From contig JAPLKT010000062.1 in assembly GCA_026387895.1 (NCBI GenBank), positions 1 through 37,260 of the forward strand: a stretch of DNA of 37,260 bases, in the 5' to 3' direction. The notes beneath the pieces were generated by a model. It did no database searches, was not told the origin of the DNA, and saw only the letters and a list, made by a program, of their open reading frames with translations. This document shows positions 1 through 8,907 of the stretch, piece by piece (position 1 is the first letter of the stretch; the number at the start of each line of letters is the position of its first letter). The stretch comes from Gemmatimonadota bacterium. Lineage in GTDB: Bacteria > Gemmatimonadota > Gemmatimonadetes > Gemmatimonadales > Gemmatimonadaceae. The position numbers were made by a program, and so were the translations under genes.

Positions 1-212
1 ATGGCCTGGCCGACAAAGTAGCCGCCGAGCCCCGCGATATTGCCGACGACAACCTCGCCCGAGATGCGCAGGGGTTCGAGGGCGGGGCGTTGAGCGGCAA
101 AGGATCCCGTAACGCTCCCCTGCGCCCCCACCGTCGTCGTCACCGACGCGGTCGCCACCCCCAAGCAAGCAATCACTTGCACGCACATCAGGAGGCGGCG
201 GCGCGTGGTCAT
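1..212 (-). CDS. Secreted protein of unknown function, N-terminal part only
   Basis: This gene is cut by the window edge. Reading leftwards from an ATG at 212-210 gives 70 codons without a stop. The first residues form a clear Sec signal peptide: an MTTRRR n-region, a hydrophobic stretch (LLMCVQVIACLGVATASV) and a probable cleavage site at VGA before QG. The mature part visible is rich in Gly, Val and Ala and ends in GNIAGLGGYFVGQA, which could be the beginning of a glycine-rich or outer-membrane segment, but that is speculation. The start codon shares its A with the thrS stop codon (TGATG), so the two are probably co-transcribed and translationally coupled. I do not recognise the family and only a fragment is present. 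Confidence 0.6.
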   Translation of the reverse strand, partial: MTTRRRLLMCVQVIACLGVATASVTTTVGAQGSVTGSFAAQRPALEPLRISGEVVVGNIAGLGGYFVGQA

Positions 213-2149
213 CAGTCGTTGATCCCGCTGGGCTCTAACGCCCGAGTCGCGATCTGGTCCTGCAACTGCGCAATGAACGCGTCCACGGAGAGAATGTCCT
301 GCTTGTTCTTCCCCGCCCCGCGCGCACGCACGGCCACCGTGCCCCCTTCCGCCTCGCGACGCCCAAGCACCGCCATGTACGGCACCTTCATCACTTCAGC
401 TTCTCGGATCCGGTAGTTCAGCGTCTCGCCACGATCATCGAGCTTCGCGCGAATCCCCGCGGCGCGCATCCGTTTCACGACCTGCGCTGCTTCCGGCGCC
501 AGGTCGTCGGCAATCGGCAGCACGCGGACCTGCTCCGGCGCCAGCCAAATCGGAAAGGCGCCCGCGAAATGCTCAATGAGAATCGCAATGAACCGCTCAA
601 ACGATCCGCTCACCGCACGATGGATCACCACCGGACGATGCGCGCTGTTGTCCTCACCGGTATAACTGAGGTCGAAGCGCTCGGGCGCCGCATAGTCGAG
701 CTGAATGGTGCCCAACTGCCAATGACGGCCAATGGAGTCGGTGACGTCGAAGTCGATCTTGGGGCCGTAGAAGGCACCGTCGCCGGGTTTCAGCGTATAC
801 GGGAGCCCCGTGGCGTCGAGTGCGTTCTTGAGCGCGGACTCGGCGTTGTCCCACATCTCGTCGGTCCCAACGCGCGTTTCGGGACGCGTCGCGAACTTGA
901 GGTTCGCGGTGAGCCCAAAGGTTTTGTAATAGGCGAGAATGAAGTCGGTGAGCCGCTTTACTTCGTCGGCAATCTGCGACTCCATCAAGAAGATGTGGCA
1001 GTCGTCTTGCTGGAACTGCCGCACGCGCGTCAGCCCAGAGAGCGCACCACTCACCTCGTTGCGATGCAACACGTCATACGTGTTGTAGCGCAGCGGGAGC
1101 TCCCGGTACGAATGCTTCTTGTGCCCGTACATGAGGTAATGCGACGGGCAGTTCATGGGCTTCAACGAGAAGTCGTGCTCGCCGGACTCGTTGTCGAGCA
1201 CTAGGAACATGTTCTCCTTGTACTTCCCCCAATGCCCCGAGGTCTCCCACAGCCCCTTGTTATACAGCAACGGGGTGCGGATCTCGTGATAGTCGTCAGC
1301 CTGCAACTCGCGCAGGAAATCGTTGAGCGTGTTCACGATCGTCGTGCCACGGTCGGTCCAAAAGGCCGCCCCGGGCGCATACGGATGGAACATGAACAGG
1401 TCGAGCGCCTTCCCCACCACGCGATGGTCACGCTTGCGCGCTTCCTCGATCTGGTGGAGATGCGCATCGAGCTCCTCCTTCTTGAAGAAGGCGGTCGCAT
1501 AAATACGCTGCAACATCTGCCGCTTTTCGTCGCCACGCCAATAGGCGCCGGCGGCGCTCAGCAACTTGAAGTGCTTGAGGCGCGAGGTGTCCGGAATGTG
1601 CGGCCCCTTGCACAAATCGACAAACGGACCGTCAGTGTAGGTCGAGATAATCTCGTCCGAGCCCTCAAAATCTTCTAAGCGCTCGAGCTTCAGCGGATCG
1701 TCCACAAAGCGCACCTTGGCCTCGGCCTGCGAGACCTCCTCGCGCACAAACGGAAACGCCTCGGCGCATACCTTGTGCATCTCGGCCTCAAAGGCCTCGA
1801 GATCTTCTGGGCCAAAGGGCTTCTCGACTTCGAAATCGTAATAGAAGCCGTCCTCAATCGCCGGACCAAACCCGATCTTGGCATCCGGGCGCAGGCGGCG
1901 AACCGCGGTCGCAAGGATATGCGCCCCAGAGTGACGTAGCACCCCGAGCGCGCGGGGGTCCTTTTCCGTGATCACCACAAAGGCCCCGCCCTTCCTCAGC
2001 GGGGTCATAAGATCCTGGATTTCGCCATCCACCGCGACGGCCACGGAGGCCATCAGCAGGCGAGGGCCGATCGACCCTACCACGTCACGCGGCAGGGTGC
2101 CTTCGGGGACCTCTCGGGTCGCGCCGTCGGGAAGAACGAGTGTCAGCAT
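212..2149 (-). CDS. thrS: Threonine--tRNA ligase
   Basis: The protein charges tRNA-Thr in the cytoplasm. It has 645 residues, the normal full length. In order it shows an N-terminal TGS domain (MLTLVLPDGATREVPEG, residues 1-62), the editing domain with its HxxxH (His73/His77) and CKGPH (Cys180-His184) metal-site-like motifs, and a class II catalytic core with MNCPSH at 332-337 (the zinc cysteine) and a RQFQQDD motif. The C-terminal anticodon-binding domain begins near APEQVRVLPI. The ATG is chosen because the TGS domain starts immediately after it. It is divergent from valS across about 100 bases, and its stop codon overlaps the start of a secreted protein. Identification is secure. Confidence 0.98.
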   Translation of the reverse strand: MLTLVLPDGATREVPEGTLPRDVVGSIGPRLLMASVAVAVDGEIQDLMTPLRKGGAFVVITEKDPRALGVLRHSGAHILATAVRRLRPDAKIGFGPAIEDGFYYDFEVEKPFGPEDLEAFEAEMHKVCAEAFPFVREEVSQAEAKVRFVDDPLKLERLEDFEGSDEIISTYTDGPFVDLCKGPHIPDTSRLKHFKLLSAAGAYWRGDEKRQMLQRIYATAFFKKEELDAHLHQIEEARKRDHRVVGKALDLFMFHPYAPGAAFWTDRGTTIVNTLNDFLRELQADDYHEIRTPLLYNKGLWETSGHWGKYKENMFLVLDNESGEHDFSLKPMNCPSHYLMYGHKKHSYRELPLRYNTYDVLHRNEVSGALSGLTRVRQFQQDDCHIFLMESQIADEVKRLTDFILAYYKTFGLTANLKFATRPETRVGTDEMWDNAESALKNALDATGLPYTLKPGDGAFYGPKIDFDVTDSIGRHWQLGTIQLDYAAPERFDLSYTGEDNSAHRPVVIHRAVSGSFERFIAILIEHFAGAFPIWLAPEQVRVLPIADDLAPEAAQVVKRMRAAGIRAKLDDRGETLNYRIREAEVMKVPYMAVLGRREAEGGTVAVRARGAGKNKQDILSVDAFIAQLQDQIATRALEPSGIND

Positions 2150-2251
2150 GTGGAATGCAAATTACCCCGCGGCCTCGCTGGTCGCCACTATAGGGGATTT
2201 TGCCCCCGCCGTAGCCCGTACCCCGTTGTGGTGGCTAACTTTGTACGCGAA
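2150..2251. promoter_or_regulatory. Divergent promoter region between thrS and valS
   Basis: These 102 bases separate the two divergent synthetase genes and must hold the promoter for at least thrS. On the minus strand there is a TATAGT hexamer (reverse complement near 2187-2192) that resembles a sigma-70 -10 box, but no good -35 box lies 17 bases upstream. A short GGGG-attt-tgCCCC inverted repeat lies beside it at about 2193-2206. I see no T-box leader: the space is too short and no specifier stem is visible. The placement of the exact elements is inference. Confidence 0.35.
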
Positions 2252-5011
2252 ATGACGACCCCAATTACTCCCGACGAACTCCCGCCGCAGTACGACGCCG
2301 CGGCGACCGAAAAAGCCCTCTACGCCGAGTGGGAAGCCGCCGGCGTGTTCCGCGCTGATCCGGCGCGTTCCGACCGCAACGGCGGCGACCGCACGCCGTA
2401 CACCATTGTGATTCCCCCGCCGAACGTGACGGGGGTGCTGCACATGGGACACGGGCTCAATAACACGGCGCAAGATGTGCTGATCCGCTGGCGCCGCATG
2501 TCGGGCGACGAGGCCCTTTGGGTCCCGGGGACCGATCACGCGGGCATCGCGACGCAGAACATCGTGGAGAAGCAGATCGCCAAGGAGAACCTCACTCGCG
2601 ACGACCTCGGCCGCGACGCGTTTGTGGAGCGGGTGAAGACGCATGTGGAGAAGACCGGCGGGGTGATCCTTGAGCAGTTGCGCGCGATTGGCGCGAGCGC
2701 CGATTGGACGCGCACTGCCTACACACTGAGCCCCGAGCTGAGTGTGGCGGTCCGCGAGATTTTTGTGCGACTCTACGACGACGGGCTGATCTACCGCGGC
2801 CATCGTGTGATTCACTGGTGCCCGCGCTGCCTCACGTCGCTCTCGGACGAAGAAGCCGAGTTCAACGACGAGACCGGCGCGCTCTGGCACATCCGGTATC
2901 CGTTGTCGGACGATCCCTCGCGCAGCATCGAAGTCGCCACCACGCGCCCCGAGACCATGCTAGGCGACGTCGCCGTGGCCGTGCACCCCGACGACGAGCG
3001 CTACGCCGATCTCGTGGGAAAGACCGTCCGACTGCCCATCAGCAACATCGACATTCCCGTGATTGCCGATACGTATGTGGACCGCGAGTTCGGCACCGGC
3101 GTGGTGAAGATCACCCCGGCGCACGACCCCAACGATTTTGAAGTGGGCAAGCGGCACAATCTCACGATGCCGGTGATCATGACCCCTGAGGCCACCATGG
3201 CCGACGGGATCGATGCCGCCGGTCGTGTGCCGGCCGACCTGATTGGCACGGACCGCTTCGACGCGCGCAAAAAGATTGTGAAGCAGCTCGAGAGCGAAGG
3301 GCTTTTGGTCAAGAAGCAGGTGCACCAGCACGCGGTGCGTCATTGCTACCGGTGCGACACCGTGGTTGAGCCGCGCCTCAGCGATCAGTGGTTTGTGAAG
3401 ATGGCCCCGCTCGCTGCCCCTGCCCTGCAGGCGGTGCGCGAGGGCACCGTCCGTATTCTCCCCGAGCGGTGGAATGCGGTCTATGTGAACTGGCTCGAGA
3501 ATATCCGCGACTGGAATATTTCGCGGCAGATTTGGTGGGGACACCGCGTGCCGGTGTGGCGCTGCGCGGAATGCCACTTCGAGAAAGCGTATCGTGTTGA
3601 CCCCACCACCTGCGAACAGTGCGGTAACGCCACGCTCGTGCAGGACACCGACGTCCTCGACACCTGGTTCTCCTCGCAGCTCTGGCCATTCTCCACCCTC
3701 GGCTGGCCGAACGAGAAGGCTCCAGATCTGCGGGCGTTCTATCCCACCGACGCGCTCGTCACCGCCCCGGAGATTCTCTTCTTCTGGGTCGCTCGCATGA
3801 TCATGAGCGGCTACTACTGCATGGGGCGCTCGCCGTTCCACACGGTGTACCTCACGGGCACGGTGCGCGACATGGAGCATCGCAAGATGTCCAAGTCGCT
3901 CGGCAATGGGATCGACCCGCTCGACGTGGTTGCGCAGTTCGGCGCCGACGCCATGCGCTTCACCCTCCTGCAGGGAATGGGACTCGGCGTCGATGTGATG
4001 CTCGACCCCACCGACCTCGAGAAGTCGTTCGCGCCAGGGCGCAACTTCGCGACCAAGCTGTGGAACATCGGCCGCTTTCTGCTGCTGCAGGTGGGAACCG
4101 ATCCGGTCCGCGACTTCGCGTCGCTCACCGACGCCGAACTCACGAGTGTCGACCGCTGGATTCTCGACCGGCTCGCGAGCGGCATCAGCGATTGCGACGC
4201 CGCGCTCGGTCCGGCACGTCCGACTGGCGCGACTTGGACGGAGCAGGAACGCACCGCCGGCATGCGACTCGACGCCTACGCCGAAGCCGCCCGCCGCTTT
4301 GTCTGGAACGACCTCGCCGACTGGTACGTGGAAGCGTGCAAGGCGCGCCTGCTGCAGCCCGGCGCCGACCGTGAGGTCGCGCGTGCGGTGCTGGTGCATG
4401 TGTTCGATCAGGCGTTGCGCTTGCTGCATCCGGCGATCCCGTTCATCACCGAATCGCTCTGGCGTCGCCTGCCGACCTACACGGCCGGCACCTTTATCGC
4501 GCAGGCGCAGTGGCCGAGTCGCGATGCGTCGCACGCGGGCGGGGGCGCGGCCTTTGATCTCGTGCGCGAGGTCATCACCGGGATTCGTCAGCTCCGCTCC
4601 GATTACGGGCTCGCGCCTGGCAAGGAAGTCACCGCGTACGTGGTTGGCCCCGACGCGCTCGTGCAGCGGGTCCTCGCGGAGTCCACACTGCTCGGCCGCA
4701 TGGCCAAGTGTGCCGTGACCGCTGATGCGGCCCCCGCAGGCCCCGCCGCACATGTGATGCTCGGCGGAACAGGACTCGAGATCGTGCTCCCGCTCGCTGG
4801 GATTGTGGACCTCGGCAAGGAATGTGCGCGCATACAGACCGAGGTTGACGCACTCGACAAGCAACTCACCGCGCTCCGCGGACGACTCGGCAACGAGAAG
4901 TTCACCGGCAAGGCACCGCCGGAGCTCGTGGAGGCGGAACGCGCCAAGGAACGTGAATGGACCGCTCGCAGCGAACAACTGCACGCGAAGGTGCGCTCGC
5001 TGTGCGGGTAA
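2252..5011 (+). CDS. valS: Valine--tRNA ligase
   Basis: This 919-residue class I synthetase charges tRNA-Val. The HIGH-type signature is PPPNVTGVLHMGHG (HMGH at 64-67) and the KMSKS loop is intact at 545-549 (HRKMSKSLGNG). Cysteine pairs CPRC, CYRC and CAEC/CEQC in the insertion regions suggest bound zinc. The C terminus has the coiled-coil tRNA-binding arm typical of ValRS, ending in the usual NEKFTGKAP motif. The frame is open back to 2150, but the residues before MTTPITPDELPPQYD do not look like ValRS, so the ATG at 2252 is used. The gene's last 10 bases overlap the next gene, suggesting coupling. Confidence 0.97.
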   Translation: MTTPITPDELPPQYDAAATEKALYAEWEAAGVFRADPARSDRNGGDRTPYTIVIPPPNVTGVLHMGHGLNNTAQDVLIRWRRMSGDEALWVPGTDHAGIATQNIVEKQIAKENLTRDDLGRDAFVERVKTHVEKTGGVILEQLRAIGASADWTRTAYTLSPELSVAVREIFVRLYDDGLIYRGHRVIHWCPRCLTSLSDEEAEFNDETGALWHIRYPLSDDPSRSIEVATTRPETMLGDVAVAVHPDDERYADLVGKTVRLPISNIDIPVIADTYVDREFGTGVVKITPAHDPNDFEVGKRHNLTMPVIMTPEATMADGIDAAGRVPADLIGTDRFDARKKIVKQLESEGLLVKKQVHQHAVRHCYRCDTVVEPRLSDQWFVKMAPLAAPALQAVREGTVRILPERWNAVYVNWLENIRDWNISRQIWWGHRVPVWRCAECHFEKAYRVDPTTCEQCGNATLVQDTDVLDTWFSSQLWPFSTLGWPNEKAPDLRAFYPTDALVTAPEILFFWVARMIMSGYYCMGRSPFHTVYLTGTVRDMEHRKMSKSLGNGIDPLDVVAQFGADAMRFTLLQGMGLGVDVMLDPTDLEKSFAPGRNFATKLWNIGRFLLLQVGTDPVRDFASLTDAELTSVDRWILDRLASGISDCDAALGPARPTGATWTEQERTAGMRLDAYAEAARRFVWNDLADWYVEACKARLLQPGADREVARAVLVHVFDQALRLLHPAIPFITESLWRRLPTYTAGTFIAQAQWPSRDASHAGGGAAFDLVREVITGIRQLRSDYGLAPGKEVTAYVVGPDALVQRVLAESTLLGRMAKCAVTADAAPAGPAAHVMLGGTGLEIVLPLAGIVDLGKECARIQTEVDALDKQLTALRGRLGNEKFTGKAPPELVEAERAKEREWTARSEQLHAKVRSLCG

Positions 5012-6279
5012 AGCACCGCTCGCTCGCAGGGTTCGCACTCGCCAGCGTTGCGCTGTGGGGGTTTGTTGCCGGGTGCGCGTCGTCCGGCATGCCCCCCGGT
5101 GGACCGACCGACAAGTTTGCGCCGGAGCTCGTCAAGGTGTCGCCTGACAGCGACGCGCTGAACTTGGCGAAGCTGCGTGAGGTGGTGTTCACCTTTGATG
5201 AAGTCGTGAGCGAACGCCCGAAAGGTGCAGCGAGTCTCGACGCACTGATCACCATTTCCCCTAGCGATGGGTTTATCAACGTCGACTGGCGCCGCGAATC
5301 GATCGCCGTGCGGCCACGAAAAGGCTGGCGCCCCAATACCGCCTACACGGTGACAATCGCGCCCGGACTGTCGGATCTCGGGACGAGCGCGACTACCGAG
5401 CCTATCGAGATTCGGTTCTCCACCGGCCCCACTATTCCCTCTCGCGCGATCCAGGGCGTTGCCTTCGATTGGGTCGCGCAGAAGGTTGCCGTCGGTGGGC
5501 GTATTGAAGCGACCGCCGGCTCCGACACGACGCTGCGCTGGGTCGCGCGCGTTGACTCAACCGGTGCGTTCAAGCTCACAAGCCTCCCCGACGGGCCGTT
5601 GCGCCTGCGGGCATTTATCGACGCCAACAACAACCGCACGCTTGATCGTACCGAAAAGTGGGACACGGCAACGGTCAATCCTGCCGACACCGTGCGCCGC
5701 GAGATCTATGTGTTCGAACATGACTCGCTCGGCCCCGGTATCAGCGAGATTACCCGCATTGATTCGAGTGCAATCAAGATCAAGTTCACGCGTCCGCTGC
5801 TCCCGGGCGCGGTGCTCGACTCGAGCAGCTTTCGGGTCATGCGTGCCAAGGATTCGTCGCTGATCGCGGTGCGACGCATCGTCAGCGCCGGCGCTTTCGA
5901 CACTCTGCTCCAAGCGCGCAAGAAATTTTCGGCGGACTCGCTCGTGAAAAACGACACCACCGCCGCGGGAAAACGCGCGCGCGTTCGTGCGGACTCGGTG
6001 AGCCTCGCGCAGCGTGAAGATTCCGTCAAACGGGCGCAAAACGCCGAGATTGCGAAGGCGCGCGACACGACGCGCACGATGACGACGGCCAAGATCACAC
6101 GCGCCGCGCCGTTGTCGGAACTCGTCCTAGAACTGCGCGATCCGGTGCTCGGTAATGTCCCGCTGCAGATCTCGGTGAAGGACGCGGTCGGCCTGACGGG
6201 GGCCAAGCGATCGTCGTCGCGGCAGTTCACGTATCGTCCGCCCGTGCCCGTAGACACCCTCGCCAAGAAGCGCCCGTGA
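5002..6279 (+). CDS. Ig-like-fold (SbsA/Big_5-type) envelope lipoprotein
   Basis: This is a predicted lipoprotein of 425 residues. From the GTG at 5002 it begins VRVKHRSLAGFALASVALWG and continues to a lipobox (FVAGC, Cys25), giving a standard-length type II signal peptide. A GAAGG ribosome-binding site lies 10 bases upstream. An ATG at 4957, with AAGGA 6 bases upstream, would add 15 residues and overlap valS by 55 bases, so it is a real alternative. The mature part starts SSGMPPGGPTDKFAPELVKVSPDSDA and runs into a FTFDEVVS...NTAYTVTIAPGLSD region, typical of bacterial Ig-like domain 5. A later segment (FKLTSLPDGPLRLRAFIDAN) resembles the DUF2141/carboxypeptidase-regulatory fold. The function is unknown. 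Its stop overlaps the selA start (GTGA). Confidence 0.85.
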   Translation: MRVKHRSLAGFALASVALWGFVAGCASSGMPPGGPTDKFAPELVKVSPDSDALNLAKLREVVFTFDEVVSERPKGAASLDALITISPSDGFINVDWRRESIAVRPRKGWRPNTAYTVTIAPGLSDLGTSATTEPIEIRFSTGPTIPSRAIQGVAFDWVAQKVAVGGRIEATAGSDTTLRWVARVDSTGAFKLTSLPDGPLRLRAFIDANNNRTLDRTEKWDTATVNPADTVRREIYVFEHDSLGPGISEITRIDSSAIKIKFTRPLLPGAVLDSSSFRVMRAKDSSLIAVRRIVSAGAFDTLLQARKKFSADSLVKNDTTAAGKRARVRADSVSLAQREDSVKRAQNAEIAKARDTTRTMTTAKITRAAPLSELVLELRDPVLGNVPLQISVKDAVGLTGAKRSSSRQFTYRPPVPVDTLAKKRP

Positions 6280-7637
6280 CCGGCGACCGGCGTCGTGCGC
6301 TGCCCGCCGTGGGCACACTGCTCGAGCTCGATGCCGTGCGTGCCTTACTCACGCAGGCGCCGCGAGAGCTCGTGACCGATGTCGTGCGGAGCGTGGTTGA
6401 TGACGCGCGTCACCGACTCGTGGGCACCCCGGATAACGTCGATTGGGCAACGCTCATCACCGAGCGGCTCGCGCAACGCCGTACCTCGTCGCTACGTCCG
6501 GTCATCAACGCCACGGGCGTGGTGCTCCACACGAATCTCGGGCGCGCTCCCCTCGCGCGCGCGGCACTCGACGCCATGCGCGACGTCGCGAGCGGCTTCT
6601 CGAACCTCGAGTACGACATCGACTCGGGCGAGCGCGGCTCACGGCATCGGCACTGCGCCGATCTCCTCTGTGAACTGACCGGCGCGGACGACGCGATGGT
6701 CGTGAACAACTGTGCCGCCGCGCTCGTGCTCGCACTCAACACCGTCGCGGATGGACGCGATGCCGTGATCTCGCGCGGCGAACTCGTCGAAATCGGCGGC
6801 AGCTTCCGTGTTCCCGACATCATGAGCAAGAGTGGTGCTCGACTGGTTGAGGTGGGAACCACGAATCGGACATATCTCGACGACTACCGTCGTGCACTGA
6901 CCCCTGAGACGGGGGCGATTGTCTCGGTGCACCGCAGCAACTTCGCGCTCGAAGGGTTTGTCGCCTCAGTGAGCGCGAGCGCACTCGCCCCGCTCGCAAA
7001 CGAAACGGGCGTCCCCCTGCTGCACAATTTCGGCAGCGGTCTGATGCTCGACCTCTCCGCCTGGGGACTCACCGGCGAACCCACCGCGCGTGACGCCGTG
7101 CGCGGTGGCGCAGCGCTCGTGATGATGAGCGGTGACAAACTCCTCGGTGGCCCGCAAGCGGGAATCCTCGTCGGGCGCGCGGCGATGATCGACGCAATGC
7201 GCCGCAATCCGCTCGCGCGCGCCCTCCGCGTGGACAAGCTGACGCTCTCCGCACTTGAAGCCACACTCATGCTCTACCGCGAGCCCGAACGCGCCGTTCG
7301 GGAGATTCCCGCGCTCGCCATGCTCACGGCAACAGCGGAATCGCTCGTGGCGCGCGCAGAAGTGCTCCTGACCGAACTCCAGTCGCGTGGCATCAAGGCC
7401 GCCATCGTCGAGACCGAAGCCTCAGTGGGCGGCGGCGCATTCCCGACCGCACGCATTCCATCGGTCGCGCTCGCACTCAATGGCGCATCCGCCTCAAAGA
7501 TCGAGGCGCGCCTGCGCGAGGCTCCTGTACCTGTGGTGGGGCGCATCACGAACGGCCGTGTACTCCTCGACCTGCGCGGCATCCTTCCCGACACTGAACC
7601 GCTCGTGATCTCCGCGATTGCGAGTGCACTCACATGA
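6276..7637 (+). CDS. selA: L-seryl-tRNA(Sec) selenium transferase
   Basis: SelA is a PLP enzyme that converts Ser-tRNA(Sec) to Sec-tRNA(Sec) using selenophosphate. The protein has 453 residues, the family's normal size. Visible signatures are INATGVVLHTNLGRAPL (residues 77-93), a fold-type I core with NNCAAALVLAL, and the PLP lysine Lys288 in MMSGDKLLGGPQAGIL. The GTG at 6276 overlaps the upstream stop by 4 bases, and the stop overlaps gmhB by 4 bases (ATGA). No selB, selD or selenocysteine tRNA is in this window, so whether the whole pathway exists cannot be judged here. A divergent SelA-like PLP enzyme is conceivable, but the motifs fit SelA well. Confidence 0.92.
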   Translation: MTGDRRRALPAVGTLLELDAVRALLTQAPRELVTDVVRSVVDDARHRLVGTPDNVDWATLITERLAQRRTSSLRPVINATGVVLHTNLGRAPLARAALDAMRDVASGFSNLEYDIDSGERGSRHRHCADLLCELTGADDAMVVNNCAAALVLALNTVADGRDAVISRGELVEIGGSFRVPDIMSKSGARLVEVGTTNRTYLDDYRRALTPETGAIVSVHRSNFALEGFVASVSASALAPLANETGVPLLHNFGSGLMLDLSAWGLTGEPTARDAVRGGAALVMMSGDKLLGGPQAGILVGRAAMIDAMRRNPLARALRVDKLTLSALEATLMLYREPERAVREIPALAMLTATAESLVARAEVLLTELQSRGIKAAIVETEASVGGGAFPTARIPSVALALNGASASKIEARLREAPVPVVGRITNGRVLLDLRGILPDTEPLVISAIASALT

Positions 7638-8194
7638 CCATTCTGCAAACTGGACGTCCTGCCCTGTTCATCGACCGCGACGGTACGCTGATTCAGGATG
7701 TTGGCTACATCAAAGATCCCAATGACGTCGCGCTCCTCCCCGACGCCGCGAGCGCCATTCGCCAAATGAATCGCGCGCGGTGGCCGGTGATTGTCGTCAC
7801 CAATCAGTCGGGGATTGCACGCGGCGTGTGCACCGAATCCGATTACGCTGCGGTGAAGACGCGCCTCGACGAGCAGCTCCGGGAGGGTGGCGCCCATATC
7901 GACGCACACTATTACTGCCCGCACCATCCGGAATTCGGCGGCAACTGCACCTGCCGCAAGCCGGGCACCGCGCTCTTCGATCGCGCCATCGCGGATCACA
8001 TCATTGACGCGTCGCGCTCCGTGTTCGTCGGCGATCGCTGGCGCGACGTGGCCCCCGCGTTGCATTACGCGGCGCTCGGCATCCTCGTGCCGGGGCCGAA
8101 TACGCCCGCCGAGGATATTGCGATGGCGCGCTCGAAGGCAGAAGTCGTGTCGACGCTGACTGAAGCCGTGCATCGCATCCTTCCCGACTTATGA
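7634..8194 (+). CDS. gmhB: D-glycero-D-manno-heptose 1,7-bisphosphate 7-phosphatase (HAD-IIIA)
   Basis: This 186-residue HAD-superfamily phosphatase removes the 7-phosphate from heptose bisphosphate on the way to ADP-heptose for lipopolysaccharide core. The nucleophile motif is FIDRDGTL (Asp14, Asp16), motif II is VVTNQSGIARG, and the last motif is FVGDRWRD. The zinc loop characteristic of GmhB is complete: CPHH followed by CTCRKPG. Length and motif spacing match the family. It is joined by 4-base overlaps to selA upstream and purN downstream. A histidinol-phosphatase role is less likely, given the zinc loop and the lack of his genes nearby. Confidence 0.92.
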   Translation: MTILQTGRPALFIDRDGTLIQDVGYIKDPNDVALLPDAASAIRQMNRARWPVIVVTNQSGIARGVCTESDYAAVKTRLDEQLREGGAHIDAHYYCPHHPEFGGNCTCRKPGTALFDRAIADHIIDASRSVFVGDRWRDVAPALHYAALGILVPGPNTPAEDIAMARSKAEVVSTLTEAVHRILPDL

Positions 8195-8880
8195 TGCATC
8201 GCCTCGCCCTGTTCGCATCGGGAAGCGGCTCGAATGTTCAGGCCATCCTCGACTATCACGCCGCACTCGGCGCGAGCGCGCCCTTTGTGCCTGCGCTCGT
8301 GGTCACGGACCGGGCCAAGGCTGGCGTGCTCGCACGCGCGGCCGCGGCGAGCGTTCCGGCCGTGGTGTTGGATGCTCCTGCTGATGGCCCAGCGATGCGT
8401 GCGCTTCTTGAAGCGCATGGCATCACGATGATCGCCCTCGCAGGCTATCTCAAGTTTGTCCCCACTGAGGTGACGGCGCAGTGGCGCGGCGCACTGCTGA
8501 ATGTGCATCCCTCGTTGCTCCCGAAGTTCGGCGGCCCGGGGATGTACGGCCATCGGGTGCATAAAGCCGTCCTCGCCGCAGGTGAGCGAGAGAGCGGCGC
8601 GACCGTGCACTTTGTGGACGCCGTCTACGACGGAGGCGCGGTGATTGGCCGTGCACGCGTGGCCGTGCACAGCGACGACTCCACGGATGCCCTCGCGGCC
8701 CGCGTGCTGCGCGCAGAACATGCGCTCTACCCGCGGACAGTGCACGCGGTGGCGCTCGGACTTGTCACGCTCACGAGCGACGGGCGCGCGCATGTCGTGC
8801 CCAATCTCGCGCATCATGCCGCGCTGCTTCCATCGCCAGTCGTCCTTGAGTTCGCGCCTGAGACTCCCTCGCATTTTTGA
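8191..8880 (+). CDS. purN: Phosphoribosylglycinamide formyltransferase
   Basis: PurN transfers a formyl group from 10-formyltetrahydrofolate to GAR in purine synthesis. The 229-residue protein has the GSGSN phosphate-binding loop (residues 11-15), the catalytic NVHPSLLPKF segment (Asn104, His106) and the GATVHFVDAVYDGGAVI motif carrying the catalytic aspartate. It starts either at ATG 8191, which overlaps the gmhB stop, or three bases later at 8194. The tail after about residue 195 is longer than in E. coli PurN and has a few extra residues of unknown role. It is followed closely by purH, so two purine steps sit together. Confidence 0.95.
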   Translation: MMHRLALFASGSGSNVQAILDYHAALGASAPFVPALVVTDRAKAGVLARAAAASVPAVVLDAPADGPAMRALLEAHGITMIALAGYLKFVPTEVTAQWRGALLNVHPSLLPKFGGPGMYGHRVHKAVLAAGERESGATVHFVDAVYDGGAVIGRARVAVHSDDSTDALAARVLRAEHALYPRTVHAVALGLVTLTSDGRAHVVPNLAHHAALLPSPVVLEFAPETPSHF

Positions 8881-8907
8881 TTGTCTCCACACCCTACACC
8901 GCCCCGC

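Noticed and set aside
2193-2206. Riboswitch or T-box leader between thrS and valS
   Set aside because: The space is about 100 bases shared by two genes, with only a short stem and no conserved T-box sequence.
2150-2251. N-terminal extension of ValRS from ATG 2150
   Set aside because: The 34 added residues are Arg/Pro/Cys-rich and unlike any ValRS; they cover the divergent promoter region, and the family start fits ATG 2252.
2960-5038. 692-codon open frame antisense to valS
   Set aside because: It mirrors a secure ValRS gene on the opposite strand; long antisense frames are expected at this GC content, and the translation shows no recognisable domain.
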